NCBI RefSeq assembly: GCF_000401215.1
Contig: NZ_ASRV01000090.1
Span: forward strand, 1 to 50,827
DNA length: 50,827 bases
Reading direction: 5' to 3'
From: Clostridium sartagoforme AAU1
Lineage (GTDB): Bacteria > Bacillota > Clostridia > Clostridiales > Clostridiaceae
In this document: piece after piece, positions 28,120 to 37,855 of the stretch
How positions within the stretch are numbered: position 1 is the first letter of the stretch
How the letters are laid out: each line of letters opens with the position of its first letter
Position numbers and translations under genes: made by a program
Notes under the pieces: model-generated
Database searches by the model: none
The model's input: the letters and a program-made list of their open reading frames with translations, nothing else
Told to the model about the DNA's origin: nothing

Positions 28120-28524
28120 CTATATCTCGTTATTCTTAATTCTTTTTGCTAAATCTTTTATTTTTTCTTCTATCACTTTTGCAACTTTAATGAACTCCTC
28201 ATCACTTTTACCAGTAGGATCTTCTAAGCCCCAGTCCTCAACATGACTAGCTGATATAACAGGACACACAACATTGCACCCCATTTTTATAGCAATATCA
28301 ACATCTGGTATATCTGTAAGTAATTTAGATTTTTGAGTTTCATTCATATCAATATTATATAATTGCTTAGTTATTCTTACTGCATCTTGATTTATTTGTG
28401 GTTTAGTTTCAGTTCCAGCTGAATAACTTTCAAAAACTTCACTTCCATATAATTTTCCTAATGCCTCCGCCATTTGTGATCTACAAGAATTATGAACACA
28501 TATAAATGCTACCTTCTTTTTCAT
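28120..28524 (-). CDS. arsC: Arsenate reductase, low-molecular-weight phosphatase (thioredoxin) type
   Basis: Reduces As(V) to As(III) so Acr3 can export it. The 134 residues have the P-loop CVHNSCRS (Cys10) and the pair of resolving cysteines in MGCNVVCP (about Cys82 and Cys87), as in S. aureus pI258 and B. subtilis ArsC. The conserved [10 protein letters not shown] follows. These use a Cys relay and thioredoxin, unlike the glutaredoxin-type enzyme. It lies between arsA and acr3. Confidence 0.97.
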   Translation of the reverse strand: MKKKVAFICVHNSCRSQMAEALGKLYGSEVFESYSAGTETKPQINQDAVRITKQLYNIDMNETQKSKLLTDIPDVDIAIKMGCNVVCPVISASHVEDWGLEDPTGKSDEEFIKVAKVIEEKIKDLAKRIKNNEI

Positions 28525-28539
28525 TTTTAGTTTCTCCTT

Positions 28540-30285
28540 TTATTTAATTATTTCTAATAAATTTTTACCTTTTAATTCTTTAGGTTTCCATTCAATCACT
28601 GAAAAATTTCCCTTTGATATTTTATCAACCTTATTTATCCATTTAATTTCATTACTTGCCTTTGCTCTTAATATTTCATTAGTGGTTTCAGTTGCATAAA
28701 GGCTTGAATTTATTACCCACCACTTACTATTTATCCCTGCTCTATTTAAATCTTTTTGCAATCTAATTGCTTCAAAAACAGGAGTAGTTTCTCCTAGAGT
28801 AACAATAATAACTTCTGTTTCATTTTCGTTTCTTAGTTTTGGTAAAAGCTTTTTAACTGATTCAGGTATATCACCTTCTGATCTCTGGATCTCTCTATGA
28901 TAGCTTTGAGTTGAATCTAAAAGTAATAACGTATGTCCAGTTGGTGCAGTATCAATAACTACAACCTCATTTTCTGATTTTCCAACTATTTCTGCAAAAG
29001 CTCTAAATACTGCAATTTCTTGAGTACAAGGTGATCTCAAATCTTCTTCAACATATTCAATATCAGCATCACTCATTGTTTCTCTTGCCTTACTTAAAAC
29101 TTCTTCTTTATACTTCTCTAGTTCTTTCTTTTCATCAATGCTACTTAAAGTTATTCCATAGCTTTCATCAACCACAAACTTTAAATGAGCTGCCGGATCT
29201 GTAGTAGTTAAATGAACTTTCTTACCCTTCTTAGCGAGTCCTATTGCAATAGCTGCTGCAATAGTTGTCTTTCCAACTCCTCCTTTTCCCATTGTGAATA
29301 TAACTTTCTTATTACTATTAAATATGTCTTCTATAACATTATTTAACTTAGGAATTGTTGTTGTATTTATTTTATCTGTACTTACTTTTATATTACTCTC
29401 TTTTAATAACGCTCTAACATTTTCAAGCCCTGTAATATTATAAGGTCTTAAGGGTATTTTGTACCTTTCAATCCCTTTTAATCCTACTGGGATATCATTT
29501 AAGGCTTTTTGTTGTTTATTATATAATGCAGTTGATAAATCATCATCATACTTTTCTAGTACTCCATTTACAACCAAAATTTGATTTGCTACACCGATTT
29601 CCTTAAGTTCATTTGATGCTCTTTCAGCTTCTTTTAATGGAGACTCTTCTGGTCTAGATACAAGAATAAGAGTAGTCTTTGTCTTATCTGCCAAATTAGA
29701 AACTGCATTTTTGTAAACTTCCTTTTTACTTTCAAGTCCCGATAACTGTCCTAAACATGATGCCCCATGAGTATTTTCACTTATAAAATTACTCCATGCT
29801 GATGGTAATTGAAGCATTCTTAATGTATGTCCAGTTGGTGCAGTATCAAAAATTATATGATCAAAGTCATTAGCTGCTTTTTCATCAGTAATAAAAGATG
29901 AAAACTCATTAAAGGCCGCAATCTCAACAGTACATGAGCCTGAAAGTTGTTCTTCCATATTATTTAATACATTTTCTGGTAATTTCCCTCTATATGGTGA
30001 TATAACACTTTCTTTATATTCTGCTGCTGCTTGTTCTGGGTCAAAATTAGCCACTACCAAATTAGACACATCTTTTATTTGAACACCTTTATTATCTAAT
30101 TCAGTATTAAAAACGTCTTGAAGATTAGAAGCAGGGTCTGTACTGATAAGCATTATCTTCTTTCCTTCATCTGCCAAAGACACTGCTGTTGCACAAGCTG
30201 TTGAAGTCTTACCCACTCCTCCTTTACCTGTGAAAAATAAATATTTAGTTAGGTTTATTTCTTTTATATCAAATGTTTTATACAT
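28540..30285 (-). CDS. arsA: Arsenite-stimulated ATPase ArsA
   Basis: A 581-residue ATPase with two homologous halves, each with a Walker A GKGGVGKT (about residues 20-27 and 333-340) and a DTAPTGHT signature (about 145 and 445). A cysteine sits in SGSCTVEIAAF and another in SPCTQEIAVF, at the places that bind As(III) in E. coli ArsA. ArsA takes As(III) from ArsD and powers the membrane pump; here the pump would be Acr3, a combination known from other Firmicutes. Spacing to arsD is 20 bases. Confidence 0.97.
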   Translation of the reverse strand: MYKTFDIKEINLTKYLFFTGKGGVGKTSTACATAVSLADEGKKIMLISTDPASNLQDVFNTELDNKGVQIKDVSNLVVANFDPEQAAAEYKESVISPYRGKLPENVLNNMEEQLSGSCTVEIAAFNEFSSFITDEKAANDFDHIIFDTAPTGHTLRMLQLPSAWSNFISENTHGASCLGQLSGLESKKEVYKNAVSNLADKTKTTLILVSRPEESPLKEAERASNELKEIGVANQILVVNGVLEKYDDDLSTALYNKQQKALNDIPVGLKGIERYKIPLRPYNITGLENVRALLKESNIKVSTDKINTTTIPKLNNVIEDIFNSNKKVIFTMGKGGVGKTTIAAAIAIGLAKKGKKVHLTTTDPAAHLKFVVDESYGITLSSIDEKKELEKYKEEVLSKARETMSDADIEYVEEDLRSPCTQEIAVFRAFAEIVGKSENEVVVIDTAPTGHTLLLLDSTQSYHREIQRSEGDIPESVKKLLPKLRNENETEVIIVTLGETTPVFEAIRLQKDLNRAGINSKWWVINSSLYATETTNEILRAKASNEIKWINKVDKISKGNFSVIEWKPKELKGKNLLEIIK

Positions 30286-30305
30286 TTTCTATCACTCCCC
30301 CTTAA

Positions 30306-30674
30306 TTAACAACAACCACCCTTACAACAACAACTATTTGATTTTTTTTCTTCAGCTTTTAATAAATCAGGAGAAATTTCTAGTAAATTACAAAACTCAT
30401 CATTAGTAGGGTAGTTACCTACTTTTACAATTTTCCCATCAACCATTGTTGCTGGTAATACATCAACACCTTGCTTCATTAATATTTCATTTATTGTTTT
30501 GTTATCAACAAATATTTGTGGATTGCTTGTTAAATTATATCTTTCAACTAATATTCCCTTATTCCTTAAATTATTTATTACTGTTGAAACCCTTAAAAGT
30601 TCTGGATTTACAGATGGACCACAAACCCCTGTTGAACAGCACATTGCAGGATCAAAAATAATCATTTTTTTCAT
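30306..30674 (-). CDS. arsD: Arsenic metallochaperone ArsD
   Basis: A 122-residue thioredoxin-fold protein that passes As(III) to ArsA. The As(III) site is intact: Cys12, Cys13 and Cys18 in FDPAMCCSTGVCGP, followed by GVDVLPATMVDGKIVKVGNYP. The C-terminus carries a cysteine-dense tail (NSCCCKGGCC), more than E. coli ArsD has, perhaps a second metalloid-binding site. It is the second gene of the operon. Confidence 0.96.
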   Translation of the reverse strand: MKKMIIFDPAMCCSTGVCGPSVNPELLRVSTVINNLRNKGILVERYNLTSNPQIFVDNKTINEILMKQGVDVLPATMVDGKIVKVGNYPTNDEFCNLLEISPDLLKAEEKKSNSCCCKGGCC

Positions 30675-30697
30675 AATAAATACACTCCTTTAAATTT

Positions 30698-31024
30698 TTA
30701 ATTATTTTTACATACACATTCTTTTTGCTTACAAATACACTCTTCCGTGTCAGTGATAATATTCATTAAGTTTAAAATTAATCTGTTAGCATTAGTTGTA
30801 TGTAATTTATAATAGCTCCAATTCCCTTCTTTTCTTGATAAAACTAAACCACATTCCATTAAAACCTTCATGTGATGAGATAATGTTGGCTGAGTAAAAT
30901 TAAAACTTTCTAGCAAATCACAGGCACACTTTTCACCACAAGATAAGATATCTATTATTTTCAGTCTATTAGGGTCACTTAATGCTTTTAAAACTTTTGC
31001 ATTTTCCTCATAATTATTTTTCAT
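30698..31024 (-). CDS. arsR: ArsR/SmtB-family As(III)-sensing repressor
   Basis: A 108-residue winged-helix repressor. The metalloid site sits in GEKCACDLLESFNFTQPTLSHHMKVLMECGLV, where two Cys flank the start of the DNA-recognition region, as in E. coli ArsR (CVCDL). A cysteine-rich tail (ECICKQKECVCKNN) follows the last helix and could add sensing ligands. It is the first gene of the operon, and two palindromes, one inside the promoter, lie just upstream, so it should repress its own operon until As(III) binds. Confidence 0.96.
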   Translation of the reverse strand: MKNNYEENAKVLKALSDPNRLKIIDILSCGEKCACDLLESFNFTQPTLSHHMKVLMECGLVLSRKEGNWSYYKLHTTNANRLILNLMNIITDTEECICKQKECVCKNN

Positions 31025-31059
31025 ATTTATCCTCCCAGAATAAATTATTCCTTGTATAC

Positions 31060-31142
31060 AATATAGATAACCATCTATATAATGTCAATATACATCTTTA
31101 ATTATAATGTTTTTAATTATTTATTATAGATATATATCTATA
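31060..31142 (-). promoter_or_regulatory. ars operon promoter with ArsR operator palindromes
   Basis: On the minus strand a perfect -35 TTGACA (31088-31083) and -10 TATATT (31065-31060) are 17 bases apart. The inverted repeat ATATAGAT-aacc-ATCTATAT (31061-31068 with 31073-31080) fills the spacer and touches the -10, so a bound repressor would block RNA polymerase. A second perfect palindrome TATAGATATATATCTATA lies at 31125-31142, about 40 bases upstream of the -35. Confidence 0.8.
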
Positions 31143-31183
31143 TACTATTCTTAGCACCACAGTTTGTTACTAATATTTTAGAC

Positions 31184-31227
31184 AATAAAAAAACTTTGGC
31201 AAATAAAATATTCATTGTCAAAGTTTT
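31184..31227 (-). terminator. Terminator of the hydrogenase operon
   Basis: AAAACTTTG/CAAAGTTTT (31190-31198 with 31219-31227) followed on the minus strand by TTTTATT, about 110 bases past the hypE stop. The rest of 31025-31339 holds only the ars promoter region. Confidence 0.75.
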
Positions 31228-31339
31228 AATATATATTTACTTCATAATCGCAACTCTTTATTATTTCATAAGTTTCCTTGTAAATCAACAAGTAAAGCTT
31301 AAAGTTAAATTTCTAATTTTTAGACTTTATTATATTATT

Positions 31340-32341
31340 CTAACATATCCTAGGTAACATATTTCCTTCTAAGGGTGGCAATATTCTTTTACCTCCAAAA
31401 TAATTTTCTATAAAAATAGTATTTCGTGATTCTTTAATGAATTCACCTATAATTTTTGCATTTTTTCCCCCATTAAATTCTTGAATTTTCTTCAATATAT
31501 TTTCTGCTTCTGATGCTTCTACAACTATTACCATTCTTCCTTCACATGCCATATATAAGGGATCAAATCCTAAAAGTTCATTTACAGCTATAACACCTCT
31601 ATCGATTGGAATATCTTCCTCCATTAAATGTATTCCAAGTTCACAAAGATTAGAAAACTCATGCAATACAGTTGCTAACCCCCCTCTAGTTGGATCTCTC
31701 ATTATTTTTATTGAATCATAGTTATCTTTAATTATTTCTGTAAAAGGGTATAGAGAGGCACAATCACTTTTTATCTTATCTTTCACTTTGATATCATATC
31801 TTTCTATTGCAATTGTTGTACCATGATCTCCTATATTTCCTGTTACTATAATTTTATCCCCTTCTTTAATTGGCTTTTGCTTATATCTTTCTAAAACAAT
31901 CCCTATTCCACTAGTATTAATAAAGATTCCATCTACTTTTCCCTTTTCTACTACCTTTGTATCTCCTGTTATAATACTTACTCCTGACTCTAAGCAAGTT
32001 TCACTCATAGACTTCACAATTTTATTTAGGTTTTCCAATGAAAATCCTTCTTCAATTATAAACCCAGCACTTAAATAAAGGGGGCTTGCCCCTGATACAA
32101 TTAAATCATTAATTGTTCCACAAACCGCAAGTTTTCCTATGTTTCCACCAGAAAAAAATACTGGTTTCACTACAAAAGAATCTGTTGTAAATGCTAGCTT
32201 ATTATTAGCAGCTTGAAATATTGTTGCATCTTGGCCCTTTACTAACAAATCATTATTAAAATATTTATAAAAAATGTTTTTGATTAATTCTTCAGTATGC
32301 TTTCCTCCATCTCCATGACTAAGCTTTATTACATTATCCAT
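31340..32341 (-). CDS. hypE: Hydrogenase maturation protein HypE
   Basis: With HypF it makes the CN ligands of the [NiFe] iron: it dehydrates the carbamoylated C-terminal cysteine to thiocyanate using ATP. The 333 residues begin with the PurM-like ATP-binding pattern KLSHGDGGKHTEELI, contain TDSFVV and GDTKVVEKGKVDG, and end PRIC, with the acceptor Cys as the last residue, exactly as required. It overlaps the end of hypD by eight bases, so translation is coupled. Confidence 0.97.
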   Translation of the reverse strand: MDNVIKLSHGDGGKHTEELIKNIFYKYFNNDLLVKGQDATIFQAANNKLAFTTDSFVVKPVFFSGGNIGKLAVCGTINDLIVSGASPLYLSAGFIIEEGFSLENLNKIVKSMSETCLESGVSIITGDTKVVEKGKVDGIFINTSGIGIVLERYKQKPIKEGDKIIVTGNIGDHGTTIAIERYDIKVKDKIKSDCASLYPFTEIIKDNYDSIKIMRDPTRGGLATVLHEFSNLCELGIHLMEEDIPIDRGVIAVNELLGFDPLYMACEGRMVIVVEASEAENILKKIQEFNGGKNAKIIGEFIKESRNTIFIENYFGGKRILPPLEGNMLPRIC

Positions 32342-33410
32342 TTATTATTCTCCCATTATATTTGTAGAAAATTGAGCATGCTCCTTCATTAGAAACCATA
32401 CAGGGCCCAACTGGATTTTCTGGAGTACAAAGCCTTCCGAAAAATTCGCAATTAATAGGTCTCTTTTTTCCTAATAAAATTTCACTACAAACGCAATTTT
32501 TGCTATTACCTTTTCTTAAACTTATTTTAAATTTCTTTATTGCATCATAATATTTATAATCTTCCTTTAATAAAAAACCTGAAGAGCCAATATTGCCTAT
32601 TCCCCTCCATTCAGAATCACAATAAGAAAATACTTCCCTTATTATTTGGTTTCCTTTTAAATTTCCTTTTGAAGTTACACAACTTTTATATAAGTTTTTA
32701 AATGTTTTCTTATTTTTACTTTGCTCTTGGGTTAAAAAATATATAGCACCAATAATATCTAACTCATTAAATCCTGTTACTACTGCCGGAATATTATATT
32801 CTTCTACAATAAACTTAAAATAATCTGCTCCCATTACTGATGCTACGTGGCCCGGGCAAATAAGTCCCTGTATGTTTAATTTATCATCACTTAAGATATG
32901 ATGTAATATTGGTTCCATTCTTTTTATTCCTATAAAAAAGGAAATATTTCTTATATTTCTTTCTTTAGCTGTTTTAATAGTTAAAGCAATTATTGGTGCA
33001 GTAGTTTCAAACCCAACTGCTAAAAAAACTACTTCTTTATCTTTATTTTCTTCTGCCAGATTTATTGAATCTAAAGGCGAATATATTATCCTAATATTCT
33101 TTCCTTTTTCTCTTTGTTCAATTAAATTTTCCTTACTTCCTTTAACTTTCATCATGTCTCCAAAGGTAGCTAAAACTACTTTATCATCTTTAAGGATTTC
33201 TATAGCTGCATCTATATATTCCTCAGAAGTAACACAAACTGGACAACCGGGTCCTGATATTAAATTTATCTTAGGCTCAACTAATTCCCTGATTCCAAAT
33301 TTTGATATAGCTTGAGTATGAGTTCCACAAACCTCCATAATATTAAATTTACCATTAGGATAATTATTAATTTCCTTTAAAAACCTTTTAATTAAAAATT
33401 TCTTGTTCAT
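32334..33410 (-). CDS. hypD: Hydrogenase maturation protein HypD
   Basis: A [4Fe-4S] protein that, with HypC, holds the Fe(CN)2CO unit during assembly. The 358 residues include the redox/iron motif MEVCGTHTQAISKFG and LISGPGCPVCVTS near the N-terminus, GLICPGHVASVMGADYF in the middle, and the C-terminal cluster cysteines (CVCSEILLGKKRPINCEFFG to GACSIF). It overlaps hypC by 23 bases and hypE by eight. Confidence 0.97.
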   Translation of the reverse strand: MNKKFLIKRFLKEINNYPNGKFNIMEVCGTHTQAISKFGIRELVEPKINLISGPGCPVCVTSEEYIDAAIEILKDDKVVLATFGDMMKVKGSKENLIEQREKGKNIRIIYSPLDSINLAEENKDKEVVFLAVGFETTAPIIALTIKTAKERNIRNISFFIGIKRMEPILHHILSDDKLNIQGLICPGHVASVMGADYFKFIVEEYNIPAVVTGFNELDIIGAIYFLTQEQSKNKKTFKNLYKSCVTSKGNLKGNQIIREVFSYCDSEWRGIGNIGSSGFLLKEDYKYYDAIKKFKISLRKGNSKNCVCSEILLGKKRPINCEFFGRLCTPENPVGPCMVSNEGACSIFYKYNGRIING

Positions 33411-33633
33411 TATTTACCTCTACTTTAGATAATAATTTAAGAAGATCATTTAATTCTTCAAAATACTCTATATCAATCTTTTGAATAGCACATCCAGCAT
33501 GTATTAAAACATAATCACCTATTTGGGCTTCTTCAATAATTTGAATATTTACTTCACTTTTCATTCCCATAATGTTTACTTTTGCAGTAGCTTCACTTAT
33601 TTCTACAATTTGACCTGGTATTGCAAGACACAT
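33388..33633 (-). CDS. hypC: Hydrogenase maturation chaperone HypC
   Basis: An 81-residue chaperone that must expose Cys2 after removal of Met1; it binds the iron fragment and the large-subunit precursor. The sequence MCLAIPGQIVEIS is the HypC signature. The frame continues three codons upstream to a TTG at 33642, but the functional requirement for Cys2 and the family alignment fix the start at ATG 33633. A beta-barrel core (EAQIGDYVLIHAGCAIQKID) follows. Confidence 0.95.
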   Translation of the reverse strand: MCLAIPGQIVEISEATAKVNIMGMKSEVNIQIIEEAQIGDYVLIHAGCAIQKIDIEYFEELNDLLKLLSKVEVNNEQEIFN

Positions 33634-33666
33634 CCTTCTCAATTCCCTTCATTATCATAAATATAA

Positions 33667-36000
33667 TTAATTTTCCTTTAATAAAGCACTAGCTATATAA
33701 AGTTGTCCAAAAGATAATCCTCCATCATTTGTAGGAACTTTCTTATTATAAAAAACTTCGAATCCCTTCGCAGTTAGTTTTTTATATATATTTTTTAATA
33801 AATATTCATTTTCAAACACTCCACCACTAAGAACAACTTTATTAATATTCTCCTTTTCCCTTAAAATATAAAGTAAGTCACAAGTTGCATAGATTAATGA
33901 GTTATGAAATTTAGCGGATATATTTGAATGAGATTCTCCATCTTTTATATCCTTTAGTACACCTTCTATTATTCTTTTATATTCTATCTGAAGAACTTTC
34001 TCATTTTCTCTGATATCATATAAATAGCATTCATTTATATTCTCATTAATGATATTTTCTAATTCTATAGCGGCTTGTCCATCGTAGGATATATAATTTC
34101 TTACCCCTATAAGGGAGGATATACAGTCAAATAGTCTTCCAATGCTAGAAGATAAAAAACAATTTATTCCTGATTTCAAAGCTTGTATAACAGCTTCAGC
34201 TTCTTCTTTATCTATATAATTAATTATTTCTAGAGGATTATAATCCAAAGAATTCAGATAGCTTACTGCACATCTCCACGGTTCTTTTATTGCCTTATAT
34301 CCTCCTTGGATATTTACATATTGTAATTGACCAACTCTTCTAAACGACTTTCTATTTCCAACAAGAAATTCTCCACCCCATACCGCTCCATCTAATCCAA
34401 AGCCAGTTCCATCAAAAATAACTCCAATTGTATTTTCATATATTGAGTTTTCTGCCATACAGCTTACCATATGTGCATGATGATGTTGAACTTGTATTTT
34501 ATTTATTTTTTGACTTTTTACATAATTAGTACTTGTATATGAAGGGTGCATATCATGCACTAATATATATTTTTTGACATCAAGTAAATTAACAAAGTGA
34601 TTAATTACATACTTAAAATTATTGTAACAATTAAAATCCTCCAAATTCCCTAAGTATTGACTTAAATAAGAATAGCCATTTTTTGAAACACAAACTGTAT
34701 TTTTCTGTTCACCACCAACTGCTATAATTTCATATTTTTCATTAACCTTTGATATATATGGTGCGTATCCCCTCCCTATCCTTATAACTTTTTCATCATT
34801 ATTTATGACTTTCACAACAGAGTCATCTTCTTCAATATAAATATCTCTATCATGCATTAAAAAATAATCAGCTACTCTATTCAAATTATTTAATGCCTCA
34901 TTATTTTCATATTCCATTAGCATATTACTTATGTTTCCACTAGTCATAACTAAAAAACGTAATTCTTCATCTAATAGTAGATGATGTAACCCTGTATATG
35001 GCAGCATAACTCCTAATGAGTTTTGTTTTGGTGATATAGCTTTTGATAATAAAAAGGAGGGTTTCTTTTTCAAAATTACAATAGGTCTTTTATTACTTTT
35101 CAATGTTTCTTCTTCTTTAGCTGATAATTGACAAACCTCTTTTACAGCATTAATATCCTTTGCCATTATTGCTAATGGTTTATGTGGTCTTTGCTTTTTA
35201 TTTCTAAGAAGTTTAATAACAGCTTCATTTTTAGCATCACAAACTAAGTGAAATCCTCCAATACCTTTAACTGCTAGTATTTTTCCTGCCTTAAGCAACT
35301 CTTTAGCTTCATCAATTACATTCTTACATTCAATTATTTTCCCTTCATTGTCTACTAAAGAAATACTTGGCCCACATTTTTTGCAACAATTTGGCTCAGT
35401 ATGAAATCTTCTACTTAATGGATTATTGTATTCATCATTACAATCTTTACACATTATGAATTTTTCCATAGTTGTATAGTTTCTATCATAAGGTAAACCC
35501 TTAATTATAGAATATCTCGGCCCGCAATTAGTACAATTTGTAAATACATATTTATATCTATTAGTTTCACTTTTTTGTATCTCCTCTAAACATTTTTCGC
35601 AAATTGCTACATCTGGCGAAATAAACTTTAACAAATTTTTTTCATTGACACTTTCTTTAATCTGAAAAATATCTTTATAAAGATTCTTTCTATGTGAAGA
35701 TTCTCCTTTTATAAATTTACATTGAAATTTTTCAATTTTAGCAATAGGAGGAGGATTATTTAAAATACTTAGTATAAATCTTTTCAAATTATCTCTTGTT
35801 CCTTGGCAATAAATTTCCACAGCTCCCCCTACATTCTTAACATATCCTGAAATATTGTAAATAGTGGCATTTTTATATACAAAAGGCCTAAATCCAACAC
35901 CCTGCACTATTCCCTCTATTTTTATTTCATATTGAAGAGTTTTATAATACTTTAAATAATAGTATTTTGAAGTCTTATTTAATAAAAAAGTATTTTCCAT
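33667..36000 (-). CDS. hypF: Carbamoyltransferase HypF
   Basis: Starts CN-ligand synthesis by moving the carbamoyl group of carbamoyl phosphate to HypE. The 777 residues run through an acylphosphatase domain (about 22-110, EGIVQGVGFRPFVYKNA), two zinc-finger-like Cys4 repeats (about 130-210: CEKCLEEI to CTNCGPRYS, CKDCNDEY to CKKCGPS), a YrdC-like domain (about 220-400), and a Kae1-like domain with HHHAHMVSCMAEN and GVIFDGTGFGLDG. A short N-terminal extension (about 20 residues) precedes the usual start. It is 14 bases from the protease gene. Confidence 0.97.
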   Translation of the reverse strand: MENTFLLNKTSKYYYLKYYKTLQYEIKIEGIVQGVGFRPFVYKNATIYNISGYVKNVGGAVEIYCQGTRDNLKRFILSILNNPPPIAKIEKFQCKFIKGESSHRKNLYKDIFQIKESVNEKNLLKFISPDVAICEKCLEEIQKSETNRYKYVFTNCTNCGPRYSIIKGLPYDRNYTTMEKFIMCKDCNDEYNNPLSRRFHTEPNCCKKCGPSISLVDNEGKIIECKNVIDEAKELLKAGKILAVKGIGGFHLVCDAKNEAVIKLLRNKKQRPHKPLAIMAKDINAVKEVCQLSAKEEETLKSNKRPIVILKKKPSFLLSKAISPKQNSLGVMLPYTGLHHLLLDEELRFLVMTSGNISNMLMEYENNEALNNLNRVADYFLMHDRDIYIEEDDSVVKVINNDEKVIRIGRGYAPYISKVNEKYEIIAVGGEQKNTVCVSKNGYSYLSQYLGNLEDFNCYNNFKYVINHFVNLLDVKKYILVHDMHPSYTSTNYVKSQKINKIQVQHHHAHMVSCMAENSIYENTIGVIFDGTGFGLDGAVWGGEFLVGNRKSFRRVGQLQYVNIQGGYKAIKEPWRCAVSYLNSLDYNPLEIINYIDKEEAEAVIQALKSGINCFLSSSIGRLFDCISSLIGVRNYISYDGQAAIELENIINENINECYLYDIRENEKVLQIEYKRIIEGVLKDIKDGESHSNISAKFHNSLIYATCDLLYILREKENINKVVLSGGVFENEYLLKNIYKKLTAKGFEVFYNKKVPTNDGGLSFGQLYIASALLKEN

Positions 36001-36014
36001 ATTTGAGTATCCCT

Positions 36015-36458
36015 CTAGTTTACGATTTTTTTTATTTCATTTAAAATATTTTGAGAAATTAATTTTAGCTTTTTCTGCAAAATACAATCTAGTCCAATTC
36101 CAAATTCAACTTTATTAACCTCAATACCATAAATTACCCCTTTAATATTAGGATAATAAAGTTTTACTAAATCCAGAAAATTATAGTTATGCTGAGAGGA
36201 CTCAACCTTATTAGAAATAAATTTATCTATTGATACAGTTGTTATTTCCCCTATATTTTTTCCATAGTAGGCTGCATCTAGAATTATTATATAATCTTCT
36301 TTTTTTATATTTCCCATAATATGTTGAAGGTTTGTTTCTCCATATATAATCCCAACTCCAATACTTGAGAGTTCATCTTCTATTTGCTCTGCCACTTTAA
36401 TTCCTATTGCATCATCTTTCATAAGAATATTTCCTATTGCAATAAGCTTGAAACTCAT
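36015..36458 (-). CDS. Hydrogenase maturation endopeptidase (HyaD/HybD/HoxM family)
   Basis: Cuts the C-terminal tail off the large subunit once nickel is in place. The 147 residues start FKLIAIGNILMKDDAIGIKVAEQI, with the conserved Glu/Asp pattern of the M52 fold; IIILDAAYYGK carries the second metal-binding Asp. A His (SSQHNYNFLDLV) matches the third ligand. It overlaps the large-subunit gene by four bases (ATGA), strongly supporting their partnership. Confidence 0.93.
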   Translation of the reverse strand: MSFKLIAIGNILMKDDAIGIKVAEQIEDELSSIGVGIIYGETNLQHIMGNIKKEDYIIILDAAYYGKNIGEITTVSIDKFISNKVESSQHNYNFLDLVKLYYPNIKGVIYGIEVNKVEFGIGLDCILQKKLKLISQNILNEIKKIVN

Positions 36459-37846
36459 ACTAGGACCTCAACTATATTAGTATCTCCATTACTTCCAATT
36501 AAATGAGTTGCACAAGATACACAGGGATCAAAAGACCTTACAATTCTTCCGATTTCTACCGGCTCACTAATATTATTTATTTTAGAGCCAATTAATGATT
36601 TTTCTACTGACCCTGGATTGTTTAACTCATCCTTAGGAGAAAGATTCCATACTGTTGGTGTTATGATATTATAATGCTTAATTACTTTATTTTCTATTTC
36701 TATCCAATGTCCTAGAGCTCCCCTAGTGGTATCTATAAGTCCTACCCCATAAGCCTTATCAGGAATTAAATAAACCTTTTGATTATTAGACTTTAATTCC
36801 ACTCTTTTTACTAAGTTCTCTAATATATTAAGTATTTTTTTGGTCTCTAAAACCCTTGCTATATTCCTATCCATACAAGAATGTCCATTTGTGTATTCTC
36901 CACTAATAATCAATCGTGCTAATGGTCCAACTTCCATGGGCAATCCATTGTATCGTGGCGCCTTTATAAAGGTATAAGCATTACTCTTAGTCAAATCTAC
37001 TTCTTCTAAACCTTGTTCTTTCTTGTACCAAGAATAATGAACTTGTTCAGTAATTTTATTAGGTTCAAAGGCGTACCTAACATTATTTTCTATTACTCCT
37101 GATTTGACATACGTTATTTCTGGATCTTCATACTTATCAAAAACCCCAAAGCTCATAAAATTAGGATATGATATTCCCTTTTTAAAATAATCCGGATAAT
37201 ATTTAGCTATAACCTCTACATCTTCTATCATTTCATTTGATACAAAATCAGTAATTTTTCTTATAATACTTTTAACTTTCTCTATTTTGTACGCATCTAT
37301 ATCTACCGTAACTCCTCCAACAAAAATCCCATGATTATGCGGTGCCTTTCCCCCCAATATTGCCAAACCTTCATGTGCTAATCTACTTAATTCAATACTT
37401 TTAACATAATGTTCTCCTATAATATTGTTAATTTTGCTTGGAAGTCTATAATCGTTGTATTGGCTATTTTCAGCTAATTTTACGCTATAAATTTTTGCAT
37501 AGCTAGGAATAGAAAGTAGGTAGAAATGTCTTAAATGATTTTGAATAAATTCAAAACCATGCATAATGTCTCTTATATAGCTATCATTTAAGGTAACTTG
37601 AACCTTTAATGCATCTTCTAAAGCTAAAGTAGATGCCATAGAATGAGCCGCTGAACATATTCCACAAATTCTTTCTGTAAAATATATACAATCTAGTGCT
37701 GGTCTTCCCTTTAACATTTCCTCAAATCCTCTAAAAAGTAAGCCACTAGCAGTTGCCTGTACAATTGTATCTTTTTCTACTTCTGCTTTAACATCTAAGA
37801 AACCACTTATTCTTGTAACTGGGTCTATAGTAATTCTTTTTATCAT
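36455..37846 (-). CDS. [NiFe]-hydrogenase large subunit
   Basis: Holds the Ni-Fe site where H2 is split or made. The 463 residues carry the L1 motif RICGICSAAH (Cys61, Cys64, His68) and the L5 motif DPCVSCATH (Cys442, Cys445, His448). A 15-residue tail after His448 (LIGSNGDTNIVEVLV) is the peptide the maturation protease should remove. Glu and Arg residues of the second shell are in usual places. It is nine bases from the small subunit. Confidence 0.97.
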   Translation of the reverse strand: MIKRITIDPVTRISGFLDVKAEVEKDTIVQATASGLLFRGFEEMLKGRPALDCIYFTERICGICSAAHSMASTLALEDALKVQVTLNDSYIRDIMHGFEFIQNHLRHFYLLSIPSYAKIYSVKLAENSQYNDYRLPSKINNIIGEHYVKSIELSRLAHEGLAILGGKAPHNHGIFVGGVTVDIDAYKIEKVKSIIRKITDFVSNEMIEDVEVIAKYYPDYFKKGISYPNFMSFGVFDKYEDPEITYVKSGVIENNVRYAFEPNKITEQVHYSWYKKEQGLEEVDLTKSNAYTFIKAPRYNGLPMEVGPLARLIISGEYTNGHSCMDRNIARVLETKKILNILENLVKRVELKSNNQKVYLIPDKAYGVGLIDTTRGALGHWIEIENKVIKHYNIITPTVWNLSPKDELNNPGSVEKSLIGSKINNISEPVEIGRIVRSFDPCVSCATHLIGSNGDTNIVEVLV

Positions 37847-37855
37847 AACTCCTCC

